Shown in pieces: positions 32,886 through 45,000 of a stretch of 64,000 bases of DNA. The DNA comes from Chaetoderma sp. LZ-2023a (lineage: Eukaryota; Mollusca; Caudofoveata; Chaetodermatida; Chaetodermatidae). The notes beneath the pieces were generated by a model that saw only the letters and a program-made list of their open reading frames with translations, had not been told where the DNA came from and did not search any database. A program made the translations under genes and the position numbers. The stretch's first letter is position 1. The number at the start of each line of letters is the position of its first letter. The DNA lies in assembly GCA_034401795.1 (NCBI GenBank), contig CM067372.1, positions 35,962,351-36,026,350 on the forward strand, given 5' to 3'.

Positions 32886-33171
32886 TTCTTCTTCTTCTTC
32901 TTCTTCTTCTTTTCGATCGCTGGTATCACACTTGGAGAGCCGTTCTCAAGATGAAATCTGTGGTTTTCTGCAGTTCTTCCACATGCGCATACAGCTTTTC
33001 AAGAAAAGCGGTTGACAAAGGCCAGATCTCTTCCCTCAGCAGCTGATACGTACTGAAACATTGAAGTACGTGCTCTGTGGTCTGTTCTGCTTCTCCACAA
33101 TGACAAGCGGTCGATGTCGTAAGGTGGAACCGCCTGTACATGTGTTGGTTTAGACTAAACTGAAACATGTT
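32886..33171 (-). pseudogene. 5'-truncated non-LTR retrotransposon 3' end
   Basis: The minus-strand frame has TSTACHCGEAEQTTEHVLQC, the C-x-C...H....C motif found at the C-terminus of many Jockey/I/CR1-like ORF2 proteins, followed by REEIWPLS and TTDFILRTALQV and a stop. Downstream on the minus strand the copy ends in (GAA)n (the CTT tract at 32886-32911), a typical 3' tail of such elements. Upstream it is cut exactly where MITE A begins at 33172. The clade is not certain. Confidence 0.75.
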
Positions 33172-33573
33172 AATGGACCTTTCCATTTTTAGCCATGCCC
33201 CGCCCATCACTAGCTAAGCTCCACCCACACCTCGCCGTGTTTGGATTGATCGATCTCCGAATGCCCTAGCTATAAATTCCCTGAAAGCTATACAGGGAAG
33301 CTGTTGAATATTTTGTAACTAATTAGACTGGGTGCGGTTGTGCCATAGGCAGCAACAGCGCCCAGTCAAATTAGTTTCAAAATATTCAACAGAATATTTA
33401 TTAAATAGTAAAAGCAAACAACTTGTACAACATCCCATAGACCGTCACCAAATATGCGTTCCTGACGTACTTATCGACGTCATTCATGACGTCATTCATT
33501 ATGATGTCATTGTACACATCACGCAGTTCATTATAACGTCATATGATGGGTGGGTACTCTGGAAAGGTGAATT
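33172..33573. mobile_element. MITE family A, full copy
   Basis: AATGGACCTTTCCATTTTTA at the left; CTAAGCTCCACCCACACC arm; palindrome C at about 33302-33392 (CTGTTGAATATTTTGTAACT / AGTTTCAAAATATTCAACAG) with stem GCCATAGGCAGCAACAGCGCC; GACGTACTTATCGACGTC and ATGACGTCATTC arm; right end CTGGAAAGGTGAATT. Confidence 0.9.
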
Positions 33574-33587
33574 AGTAAGAAATGTTC

Positions 33588-33676
33588 TGTTAAATATTTT
33601 GGACATAATTGGATTTGAAGACATAGCTAGACAGGAATGGCTTCCAATCCAATTATGTTCAAATATTCAACAGTAG
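33588..33676. mobile_element. Palindrome C variant (GACATAATTGGATT type)
   Basis: CTGTTAAATATTTTGGACAT and AATTGGATTTGAAG pair with GGCTTCCAATCCAATTATGT and TCAAATATTCAACAG. It immediately follows the family A copy. Confidence 0.75.
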
Positions 33677-33689
33677 GCCTACATTTCAT

Positions 33690-34140
33690 TTTATTTTGGC
33701 ATTACGTTCTTTTATTTCTCAACTAATGTGCATGTGTACAAACACTAGCAACCTGATTTAATTTCATTCATACCATAATTTTTTCTTAACTTTTCTTTTT
33801 TATGAAGCAGTTTAAAACCGGCCAATCAGCTTTTTTTTTAGATCCTGAGTGATTTCAGGAAGGCGAACGTTTGTGTCCTTCGTGGGACAGTGCTCAGTAA
33901 TGTGTCGTCTACATTACTAAACTGAAGTATATAGTGAGTATATGACACATCATTGAACACTGTTACGTAACGGAAAATTTTTTTCGCGCTCCTGAACGGC
34001 CTATTACGCGGACTAAAATACTAACTTGCGTTCTTTTTTTCTAATTAAATGTATATTCTAAAATATCGATTCTTACATGTAGGGAGGTAGCGGAAGATAA
34101 TTAATCACCAACTGTCATTCATTGTCAATGTATATACACC
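33690..34140. other. Intergenic, nothing recognised
   Basis: Short palindromic AT tracts only. Confidence 0.4.
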
Positions 34141-34149
34141 CAACAGAGA

Positions 34150-35005
34150 GGTCTCCTTCGATACCCATATAAATGCAACTGCATCAAAGGCTAACAGCAT
34201 ATAGTTGGTCTAATTAACATAACCTTCAATTACATAGATGAAAACACGCTTACCCTGTTATTCAAATCACTAGTCCGACCAATTTTGGAATACTGTAACT
34301 GCATATGGTCTCCTCGTTTTAAAAGACAATTTTGTATAATCGAAAGGGCCACTAAACTTGTTCCCCATTTGAGAAACTGCTGCTACACAGACCGGTTAAA
34401 GGCTTTGAACCTCATACCACTAAAATACAGAAGGCTTAGAGGAGACCTAATCGAAACATACACATTTATCCATGATGATTACATTGACAAAAACACATTC
34501 CTTGACCGATCAAGTAACACACGTACTAGACATTCAAGCCTAACATTAAACGCAGCAGAAAAGAAATTCGTAGGCATTTTTTCCCAAACCGAATTATTAA
34601 CACATGGAACTCACTCCCTTCTGTTGTGGTCGAGGCACCCACGCTCGGCGTGTTTAAATCAAAACTAGATATGCACCTAAATGACATAATATACGATCAT
34701 GACATAACCAACTAATAGATATATAATAATAAGACAATCTAGAAATATACCCAAATGCTAGGCGCAGAAGGGTGTAACCATGAGCGTAGGTGGCACACCG
34801 CAGCTGACGCGGGGATAACCCATCTGCCCCACAGCACCTTCCAAAGTCAACCAGGGTCCTGATTAATGTCAATGAATAATGCCAACCAAACAAATACACA
34901 ATTGTAACTAAACAAAGTACAAGCATTAGTAATACAATACCAACACAGCTCCAGAGGCAATAACAAGCCAAGGGCTTATGCCTCGTAAAATGATGATGTT
35001 GATTA
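34150..35005 (+). pseudogene. CR1/L2-like non-LTR retrotransposon, 3' end of ORF2
   Basis: Plus-strand fragments in changing frames: FDTHINATASKANS, NYIDENTLTLLFKSLVRPI, then an open run (34285-34668) with LEYCNCIWSPRF, ERATKLVPHLRN, TDRLKALNLIPLKYRRLRGD and LIETYTFIHDDY, and after a frameshift WNSLPSVVVEAPTLGVFK and SKLDMHLND. This is the region C-terminal to the RT domain in CR1-clade elements. The 3' untranslated part runs to ATGATGATGTTGATT at about 35003, and a C-run follows. The RT core and endonuclease are missing (5' truncation). Confidence 0.88.
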
Positions 35006-35010
35006 AGCAC

Positions 35011-35029
35011 GCCCCCCCCCCCCCCCCCC
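35011..35029. repeat. Poly-C run
   Basis: Nineteen consecutive C between the CR1-like 3' end and the promoter-containing block. Confidence 0.95.
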
Positions 35030-35346
35030 TGAGTAGGATAGTATGCGCATAGCGTGTATGCGCGTGCGTCAGATCTTCCCTGACAACACGTGTCGGAATT
35101 GGGAGAGAGTGTATGCCTATAGTGTACCGAGTTGGTACGTGTGATTTTCTTAAATCATACTATTCTCGTTGTTCTTGGTACCGATCAGGACCGGTATGAA
35201 ACAATGATCATAGAACTTTTTACCATTTTAAAATTGGACCAGAAATGACCGAGTTATGAACAAAACTCCCCTTAAATTATTTACAAAATATTGCTTTTGA
35301 CGTCGTAATTGCGTTTATGCATTAAATGAATAAGGAATGTGCTGTG

Positions 35347-35451
35347 CACGTGACCGCCACATCACCACTTCTAGCTGCACGTCGATTGGCTACTCCTCGG
35401 CTGCTGATTGGCTGAGACACCTACCTCTGACGTCAGGAGTAGTATAAAAGG
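35347..35451 (+). promoter_or_regulatory. Candidate RNA polymerase II promoter
   Basis: In order on the plus strand: E-box CACGTG (35347-35352), two inverted CCAAT boxes ATTGG (35385-35389 and 35407-35411), a full CRE TGACGTCA (35428-35435) and TATAAAAGG (35443-35451). Spacing is that of a classic TATA promoter and would place initiation near 35475. AATAAA lies at 35647-35652. No protein frame follows, so the product would be non-coding RNA or a retroelement transcript (LTR U3/R). Identity unproven. Confidence 0.6.
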
Positions 35452-37622
35452 GGTGAAAAATCGAAGATCGAAAGATTATTGGCGTGGACCAGCGTGGCCT
35501 AGACGTGCGCAACTACAAGCTGACTGATTCCATCGATCATCATCACGGTGCCATTCGGATTTGAGTTCACCCGCGCTGGTGAGCAGTTCTCGACTTTCCG
35601 TGATACATCATTTATGGAATCTCCCGGACGGCCATCTGGGGGCAATAATAAATTAAAGTTATAACTCCCGCATCCGGACTTTCCTAAGGGAGCTTTTCCA
35701 CGGAAGGGCCTTGCGGGCCCAATGTAATTCTACGAAATGTAGAGCTGATGGTGATTCTTGGTGGATGACTCACCAGATCTGCCGACCACGCTGAAAAGTG
35801 GAGTCAAACTTCCGCGCTGCATGTCGCGTGTGCTAATTAACTTTTAGACCACAGTCTGGTGGGACTTTGCTCGGTGCACCACAAGGGCTATGCGAGGTAT
35901 CCCGCACCGTGTGCCAGTTATTGTACATGCATAATTAATCATAACATTAGCCCTCTCTGTTAATGGGCAACCTTCAACTTTCAACTGCCGTCGCCAGACG
36001 GAAACTTTACAGCAAACTGTTTAAATCATGGATCAGTTAAAAGACTATCTAATGGACATCTTGTTATCCATTCTGTTTCACTGCCATGAGAGTGTGCTGA
36101 TATCTTCCCTGCACCAAAGATCGTGCCATTTTCTTGTTAGCGCATCAATTTCAGTGACTCATGAACTTTTACCGTACCGATGACCAAGAGGTACTCAAGT
36201 AACTATACTATTGAACATTTAATTATTTCTGTATACGGTACCGATGACTAATAGGTGCCTTACCGGTCCTAAGGCCGCATTTTTATATTTTCTGTTTCTT
36301 ACTGTGAATATTATCTTTATTTAGTGTGGGAGCTCCAACTAACAGCACCGTAAGGTCCAATGACCTGTAATATATATTGTTCTGACCGTATTAGTTAGTT
36401 GTGAATATGGCAAGCAGCCATTCTAGCTAATATGTTTTGTTTATTTATAAAAACTCTAGAACGCAGTAAGCAAAGGAAATAGTATACAGCAACATATATA
36501 TCAGCATCACTATACCCCCGCCCGCATCAATTTTACCCTGAGGTCGCTGATCATGCTCTAATAGTTTGAGCCTGACATGTTACCGCCTAAACCTGGCTAT
36601 TTAGCTCAATAGCATAGGTTTGAAGTAGTTAGGGACAATTTCTCCATGAGAGATGCATAGTGTACGCCTCTTTTCTGGTTTTAGTGGATATGTAACACCA
36701 CGCACTGGCTAGCTAGTGTAAAATTGGCCAATTACCTTAGGGCCTCTTATTTATATTGAGTTATTGTCCCTTCTACAATCCACCAGCCGCAAGGCTTTAT
36801 AATTGTCTGGATTTCCCATCGACACGTTGGCCACTATCAGAGGTTTCTGAGCAGTGATGGTTAAAGTGCCGATTCACATAAATCTCCCCCTGTATTTTCG
36901 GATACTCTTTAGTTAGATACCCCCGCCAATGTAGGAAGCACTGCGAAAAGAAATAATATTATATGTATACTGGCATGCAGTGCATCTCGTTGTAGTGTCT
37001 GGGTGAGATCTTAGAATCCGCCACGCCCTCACGGGAAGGACACTAGCGATGGATATCCTTCTCTCTATCCCCACCATAAATGACATGGCACTTTCTAAAA
37101 TTGCTTGTGTAAACTGTAAAACTTCTCCTGGTGATCTTATATGTGGTTGCGGAACAGGGTGACCGGATTGTTATTTGATTTGGGAGCTTTGCTCCATAAC
37201 ATGTACGCACGCTATCCTTCAGGGCGACCTATGGGAAGCCGAGCATCTGCGCCCATTGGTTAAATGTATCTAAAGTTAGGTAGGAATCCCTGCCACTTGC
37301 GGCCAAAACTTGTATTCGTTTCTAATAACTAAATGGTAGCAGATGGCCTGCATAAATAAAGTGGTGACTACCAATGCAATAACTTTGGACCTACATGAGA
37401 CGGTGACCTGTGAATTCTTCGGAAATCGTTCGTCCTGTCTTCATGTAAACAGTGTGCATCACATTAATTATGGCTTCACTAGGATGTTCAGCACTTAGCA
37501 TTTTCTGTTTGAACAAAAGAGTGGCCCTTTTTGCCAGCTCTTTTCCTCCGCTTCGGCATTGAAGACATTTTCCTGTGATGGAGGCCCGTGCGAGGGGCTT
37601 TCCTCTCGCAACAACAACATTT

Positions 37623-37670
37623 TGTGTGTGTGTCTGCGCGCGCGCGCATGCTTGCGTGCGTGTGTGCGTG
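37623..37670. repeat. (GT)n/(GC)n alternating purine-pyrimidine tract
   Basis: TGTGTGTGTGTCTGCGCGCGCGCGCATG and related steps; potential Z-DNA. Confidence 0.9.
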
Positions 37671-38159
37671 TGTTGTTAGGTGTGTAATTAGTTTATATTA
37701 AACTATCAAGTAGCCTCGGCGCGATGCTCCCTTGCGGGGATACCTCTGCGGATTTACAGATCTGTGTGGTATCTTCGGCGAGACCACGTAGAAAGAACAC
37801 CGGATGACCCTATGTATTGTATTATTGTGCTCATTACTGTCAAACGAGTGATATTGTTTGTATAGTGTATAAATTTGTGACTGTTTAATTATTAACATCT
37901 TGTCCGTTATTCTAAATTAGAATGGACCGTCATACCGGTGACACCAACAGTTGAGACGAGACCGTGTGGTTCAATCTCGGCGGCAATGGTCGCACGTCCC
38001 ACTGGAACATCAGTGTTCCACCGACTTTAGAGGCCAGTCTTTGTACTTTCCGGAAAGATGTGATACGGGATCCGCAACCCAGAGAACCGCAGCTAACCAG
38101 CCCTCCCACGCATCATGTATTTGCGGTACAACAGAGTGGAGTGACATGGTGGACCAGCG

Positions 38160-39850
38160 CATACACCTGTGAGTACACTACCAACACCATAGAAGTTCTC
38201 AAAACAACCGAACTAGGTATCTTGATGACCCTGTAGTAGTAAAACTATCAGCAGAGCAGAAAGTGATACAGCTGCACATCTATCAAAGTGTCCAAAGTGA
38301 TGACCGCACCAAACTACGCAGTGCGGCAGGGAACGCAATAACATTCTGCGCCACATACATCAGTGATGGCTTAAAAGATCCTGCTATTTAACAAGCAGAC
38401 TCCCTAGCAGTTGAAACTACTGCCATGGATGACTGCCACAAACTGTTTCGGGCAGCCCGATCCCTGAGAGTTACTAACCACACACCACCACCGACTGTAC
38501 ACAGCTCTGAAGGGCACTATCGGTACTGACCAGGGCAAAGCCGAGGCAATTCGAGAATGGATCAAGGAACAGTTTACTGACCACGTTCTCAGGAGACCGC
38601 AGGCCATTACTAACTCCAATTAAAACAGCAGAAGTTGAAAAGCACACAATGCTCTGAAAGATGGACGTAGAAATACGCAAGTGACATTGTCTCAAAACCG
38701 ATCAGGCACCTAATCAATTCAGCTTTTATGCACCACCTTCTCACTGATGCTGTAGGCCAAGGCACCCTTATCGCGCTAGCCAAGCCCAAGAAGCCACCTA
38801 CACCCACCACACCCCAAGCCAATCTGCGTTCCATTGTGCTCCTCAACAGCAGATATATGGTAACTCCTATCCAATGTTACTCTATGTCGCATTTGAGACG
38901 AAATCGATGACTTCAAAGGATAATGCCAAAGTGGCTTTAAACGTGTTTGTAGCTGCCCATACACTGTATGGGCTCAAGGCATGCTTGTGTTGGTAGTCAT
39001 GTCTAAACACTAGGATTTCCACAAAATGGGAATTGGCATGTCATGAGCCTTGGACACAATTAAGCGCTCAAAGATCCTAGATGTACTACGTCAGGCCAGT
39101 TGCAATGAAGATGAGCTATGACTAGTGTGGCTACTACTTGCAGACACCAAGCTGAGAGTACGACTCATGCCAGTGAATTCTGCAGTCTGAGACATCAATC
39201 GGCTCGTCACAGGGAGATGGTCTATCTCCTGTGCTTTTCACCTGCTACCTTGCTGCTACATTGAAATCCGTGCTGGAATCTTCCACAAGATCAAACCCCA
39301 GTGTCAATACTGGGTATGCCACTATAGATGGAATATGCCGACGATGTGGACTTCATAGACGAGGAAAATAAACCCATTCACGAACTTCTCTCAATTCCTG
39401 CAAGCATACTTATGAATGAATCCAAAACAGAGTTCACTAACATATACATATCTACAAAGCAAGAAACTAAAGAAAATGTCGATCCACTTCGTGGCGGCGA
39501 ACCATGGAGGAAAAGTAAAATCCTGGGCTCACTGCTTTGCAGTACTGCTAACATTTCTGCACGCTGCGTCATGGGGAACATAGCTTTCCAGTCCTTCTGG
39601 AAGCTATGGATTCGTAGATCAAAGATGCCCTTGATAAGGAGGCTACGTTTATACAATGCAACCAGCGTATTCTTGATGCTGTATAACTGTAACAGCTGGG
39701 CAGCTTCAAAGGCAGCTCTAGACAAACTCGATGCCTGCCACCGCAAACACCTACGCACCATCACTGGACACCGATGGCCAGACAGCATAATTTCCAACGA
39801 TGTACTATACAAGATGTGTAACACGTCGCCGCTGTCTGTAAAAGTAAAAA
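38160..39850 (+). pseudogene. RTE-like non-LTR element copy 1: RT with YADD, no endonuclease
   Basis: The sequence from about 38190 aligns by eye with copy 2 (55450 onward). Readable pieces in shifting frames: MDDCHKLFRAARSLRV, QGTLIALAKPKKPPTP, NLRSIVLLNSRY (about 38830), KRSKILDVLRQASCNE, the catalytic YADDVDFIDEENKP (about 39334), then GNIAFQSFWKLWIRRSKMP, LDKLDACHRKHLRTITGHRW and SDVLYKMCN-like C-terminal sequence. At least six frame breaks or stops. The 3' end is cut at about 39847, where family B sequence begins; no endonuclease precedes it. Confidence 0.85.
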
Positions 39851-39933
39851 ATATTTTTCTTGGCCTGCAAATGGACATTCAATAAGCAAATATTTGGATT
39901 TTCTTGACCACATTTAGTCATTAAAGAGTTAGT
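39848..39933. mobile_element. MITE family B, right half
   Basis: TTCTTGGCCTGCAAATGGAC, TTCTTGACCACATTTAG and CATTAAAGAGTTA; fused to the 3' break of the RTE-like copy. Confidence 0.75.
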
Positions 39934-39934
39934 G

Positions 39935-40710
39935 TATGGCGGTGAGGGTTTGACAGTATATGGAGCTGAGTGTCTACCAGTCTCGGATGGTGACTGTATG
40001 TCAGTGTAGAGCGTTGACTGTATGTCAGTTTAAGGTGGTGAGTGTGACACTGGTGGGTTCGCTGCATGGCGGTGTAGAATGTTGAGTGTATGGCAGTAGC
40101 AAACATACACTGACCACCCTACACTGTCATACACTCACCACCCTACACCTCAATACACTGACCACCATACACTGTCACACTCACCACCCCACATTGTCAT
40201 ACACTCACTAACCTAAAACGTCATATACTCAGCACCCTACACTGTCAATCACTCACGACACTACAATGCCATACACTCACCACCATGCACTGTCAATCAC
40301 TCACCACTCTAAACTGCCATACACTCACCACACTACAATGTTATACACTCACCACCATACAATGTCATACACTCACCACCCTACACTGCCATACACTCAC
40401 CACCCTACCCTGTCATACGCTCACCACCATACACCGTCAATCATCCCCATCCTACAATGTCATAAACTTACCAACCTACACTGTCAATCACCCATCACCC
40501 TACACTGTCATACACTCACCATCCTACACTGTCAATCACTCATCACCCTACACTGTTATACACTCACCACCCTACACTGTCAATCACTCATCACCCTACA
40601 CTCTTATACACTCATCACCCTACACTGTCAATCACTCATCACCCTACACTGTCATACACTCACCATCCTACACTGTCAATCACTCACCGCCCTATGCTAC
40701 CATACATACC
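39935..40710. repeat. 24-bp minisatellite with a strand switch
   Basis: From about 40110 to 40705 the unit CACCCTACACTGTCATACAC plus TCAC/TCAT repeats at 24-bp spacing (about 25 units). From 39935 to about 40100 the same motif runs in the opposite orientation (GGTGAGTGTGACACT, GTTGAGTGTATGGCAGT) and is more diverged. Open frames of up to 165 codons here are products of the 24-bp period. Confidence 0.92.
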
Positions 40711-40739
40711 GGGTTACTGACACGACAGTTATAAGAGAC

Positions 40740-42000
40740 TACTCTAAATGGACAGGTAATTAATTACATGGGTGTCGCCACCATGATTTATTTAATCCGA
40801 AGTTTTTCTGACTACTCTTAATAAGTATTTCTGTTGTAATATGATAATTTTATCATAATACGATTATTCGTTAATTACTGTTTAGTTGTCTGTCACACTA
40901 AACATGATTTATTTCCTAATGAAAGAGAAGGAACGGAGTTCATTTACTACTAATCAGTATTAGGCATGAATATAGTATGGAAATCAAGTGTAATAGTTTA
41001 AGTATAATGGCCTTTTACTGGTTAACCTTTGCTAAGAGGATCAAAATGTTTATTTAGCGAATGCCCATTTGCAGGATAAATCCCCTAAAAGACATTTTAA
41101 AAACGTATCGCTGGACGGTCGGTCAATGACCAGCTAAGTACAAATAATTACAATACAATAAATGCTTGATATCTATAAATGTATCCTTCTCAGCAAAAAC
41201 ACCGATAATCTAAAACAGCAGATAATCGCGCTCACGTTTCGGCACATTGTAAAGATTTTTTTAGATTTTAGAGATACCAGCCACAGTTGTGTGATCTTAT
41301 AGCGTACGGTTACATCCTTTCTGATGTTAAAATTTGAACCAAATCGGGCCAGTAACTGCCAAAATACCCATAGATCCAGAATTTAATCCAGGTGATCAAA
41401 TGACCATCATAAAGGGGATCACAAATGTGAATTAGATTTCACTAAACACCACCGAAAATAAGATTTTATCATATTTTATAAATTAAAAAGAAGTTGACAG
41501 ATTTTCACACACTCTATCTTAGTTAAAATTCCGGTTAAAGCCATTAATTTTGACACGCCATGAAATTCATGGGTTGACGTCATCGCGTGATTCATCAATC
41601 ACCGGGATTCCGAGTATGCCACACGTCCTTTCACATTAGAAGATACTAGCGTCTTAAAGTTACGTATCAGAACATCAGCTCTGATTCAAGCTCCAATTTA
41701 ACAAATGCTAGTATTTCTCTTGCATTTCATTAATATGTTGGTGCCTGAACGAGCTGCTGTGAGCTATCTATATAAGAATGGCTAGTACGCGAAGCTGACT
41801 GGTCCAGAATGGTTGAGGTTAGAGTCAACTGTGCTCAAATCGACCTTCATACTGCGGTATCACTCATTATTACAATAAATTCAGAAAGGTGCCCATCGAT
41901 TCCAACACGGCTGAAGCGTATAAACCACGTGCTTGTCAATCAGTGAAGTGTGTCATTAATCATATGACAACTAACATGTGTGTTAAGTGAATAGTAGCTG
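40740..42000. other. Intergenic; weak family B trace at 41030-41120
   Basis: GGTTAACCTTTGC, TGCCCATTTGCAGGATAAAT and ATCGCTGGACGGTCGGTCAA suggest a decayed MITE. TATATAAG at 41769-41776 lies about 250 bp before the decayed gene and might have been its promoter. Otherwise nothing. Confidence 0.4.
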
Positions 42001-45000
42001 ACCTGTATACTATCTACATCCAAAATGCTTGCCATCTAACGAGAAAGAAGATGCTCATACAGTTGACTGACCATGTCGGTGAGGAGATTGTAGTGTTGCA
42101 TTTAGAAGTCTTTCGAAATTTGTCCAGCAGCCCCTTATTTCAGATGATGATGATGTTGACCACATGGTCAGAGAGGTCAAGGCAGAAGTCAACAGCATTC
42201 CCTTGCATCGAGATTACAACCTGAATAACTTTCGGTATGAGAAAATTGTTCAAGGTATAAGTGCAACTCCTAACATTTGTCTCTATTCTTGTGTTTAACG
42301 GTGATACCTCCAACGCGTCAGTCACTCAATTTCAGCGTATCCAGCGGCATGATAGCAACTGATCCAAGAAAACCTGATGGAACTAGCAATAGTACTGCAG
42401 CATACGTTCGAAAGCTCAGATCTCATCAACACTTTGAACACGCATGGCATCCTTTCTTCATATGATGAAGTTTTGCGCTTCCGGAAATCTCACACGGATG
42501 CATCTCAAAATACTGAAGTGTACCACAGAACACTAGGTCTCGAATGCTACATTGGTCTGGTATTCAGATGATGTGGCAACTATGACTTGATCGTCTTCAC
42601 TCTGAATAGGCGTCACGCTACTCCCGTTATGGCAACACAGTTCACATAGCATTCCATGGCAATCATAAACCCTGACAGAGGTATTCCTGGTGTGATGCAA
42701 CTGAAGATCACTTGTCTGCAAAAGGAAGAAGTAGCCAAACTCTGCCTCGCTCAAAGATCACTCCCAATTGAGCATTACACCGGACCAAAGAAGATGAATC
42801 CACCGGCCCTCCCGGAGGTTCTTCAACCTCGGACTGACAGCTAACTGCTCTCAGCAAGCTTAGCCAACGCCCAGAGAAAGGATGCAGCATATTTCTCCCA
42901 GCTTCATATTTCATAGTCCCTTCACTCTGAGAGCCCAATTGAATAGTCTGGATTAAATGCCCTCAAAGACTATGTTCAGGTTGGCATTCACGAGTCCAAG
43001 ACTCACTGCGGCTTCAGTACAACCATCGACTCCCCTCCATCTCATCCAGACTGCAACGACTTGCTTCGATCAGATGCTCAAAAGCATTGGCATGCGCCAT
43101 GCATGTCCAGCTGACATTGGACATGCAGCTCTACACCATCTAATTCCTCATCAAGTGGAATGATCCTGGATGATGGAAAAGACCAGGAACGATGCACACT
43201 TTGATAGCTTTCATTGGCAGAATCGCATACAACATGCCCGCTACAGGTGCTAAGGAGCTCGTCTGTGATGTGTATGGAGGTATCGCCAACATCTTCAATT
43301 GAAAGGCGTGGCCGAACGCAATGCAGGCCTTTGGTATGGTTGCCGCTGCACTTCTTCATGATTTCTTGCAGGAGGGAGAAACAAGTCATGCAGATATTGT
43401 TGCATACCTCTGGAAGGCTAGAGCACAATCCCACGGGCAAACTCTTGGTGGACTGCTTTATCACGCCGACCACGCTTCCCCACCACTTCCTGAGGGCTGA
43501 ACGTGATGGTGACTGGCTACTACAGCAGCACAGCCTGGAGATGATGCTCTTGTATTTCCTTGCAACTGGGCATCATCATTATGTGTGGTACATCAGCTTG
43601 CACCAGCTGGACATGCAGAACCTACTACAAGATGGCGAGAAGGATCTTCTCCATTGAGCTCATGTTTGTCGTCACTCTGAACGAGCTGCTGCTGTATCTG
43701 CGACCAGTTTGAGGAGCAGACGCACATAAAACAAGGCAAGCAAGATGGAGGCATGAAGGTTCTCCACTAACACCGAACAAGTTGCTGTCTGGATTGGGTC
43801 ACTCTGTGCATGCTCTTCGTTATCCATGGGCATGGAGAACATGCACAGCCCTGATAGAGAAACTATATCTGCATCTGCCAAACCGGAAGAAGGAAGGGAA
43901 AAAAGATGGGAGCTTAACAGAGAGGACCAAAAGAAGATATTGGATGATCTGTGGAGTTATTCTCATCCACTCACTGAAAATCAACATCCTTGTACAACAT
44001 CAATGGACACGTGGCATCTGTAGGAGATGGCAGCGTTCAAGATACAGGTGAGATTAAACAGAACATGCAGAAAGCTTTTGCTGCATACCTTCCTGCAGAC
44101 TTTCACAATCCGATCAAGAGCTGGATAAATGTATTGAAGCATTGTGTGAAAGTGAGAAACAAAACTGTCTATGAATCGGAAACCATATTCGTGCATCTCC
44201 TGGTCGTTGGATAGAAGAGGAACCTCGAGTTGCCTGCTGTCTTCCAGCATGAGCTGAGCCCTGTGCCTGCGTCACTCATCGACGAGTATGACTGTGTCCG
44301 AAAATGTAACAAGTCGGTGCTGGAAAACCGCCTGGCGTCATCATAATGTACCTTCCCACTTCTACGGTCGATGCTTCTCAGCTGCTCTACCACATTGTCT
44401 GGCCATCCTCAGATACAGTGGGCGAGGTTGCTAACTGAATGGAATATCGTCTCACCAGATCAATACAGAGAAGCAGAAACCTATGCCATTTTAGTTAGTA
44501 CAACGGTGTCAGTGCAAAGGATTACGAGAGGCAGAGCAGAGCTGAATAGGACTCTGACTGGATATCAGCTGACTCTGAACACAACTCTACCTGGACGTGA
44601 TACCATTATGAAAAACAAGGACAACAATCAGAAACTCTCACACGTACTCTGCACATATGACCTTTGTACTAACATTGAGCTTGTGAGCTGAGCTGACAGA
44701 ATCGAGTGACATGATGAAGCAGCCATACTACTCATCAGCTACATGCTGCAAGCTGCAGTAGGCGGAGCTTGGCATGTGTGCATTCTTAGTGATGACACAG
44801 ATGTGGTCGTGCTACTCGTCTGCTGGTGCTGGAAAGCTGATGTCTCTTGTGATGTTCAGATGGAGAAGTGTGATGGATTCACGCTTGACAGCAATGCCAC
44901 TGTTACCAACCTCGGGGAGAAATGCAAGAAAATGGGAATGCATGCGCTCTCAAGCAACACGGTGTCCTACCATTTTGGCAAAGGCAAGGTATCCGCCCTG

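Larger units (their letters stand above)
35030..37920. other. Non-coding block of about 2.9 kb, low in MITEs, with promoter
   Basis: Unlike the flanks it has no family A, B or C MITE. It has GC-richer hairpin-like pieces (GGGCCTTGCGGGCCC at about 35706, GCGAGGGGCTTTCCTCTCGC at about 37589), GGTACCGAT-like motifs at about 35176, 36173 and 36238, and an alternating GT/GC tract at 37623-37670. It has no open frame of note. Possibilities are a very long LTR or a non-coding transcription unit. At its right end, TGGACCGTCATACCGGTGAC at 37923 could be the start of an internal retroelement region. Confidence 0.4.

Noticed and set aside
37964-37984. tRNA-like GTTCAATC box
   Set aside because: GTGGTTCAATCTCGG looks like a B box, but no A box or cloverleaf can be folded around it.
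40266-40763. 165-codon open frame with a Tyr-Thr-His-His repeat
   Set aside because: A 24-bp tandem unit keeps several frames open at once; there is no other coding evidence.
42533-44393. Minus-strand frames over the decayed gene
   Set aside because: Antisense shadows; the ordered family motifs are all on the plus strand.
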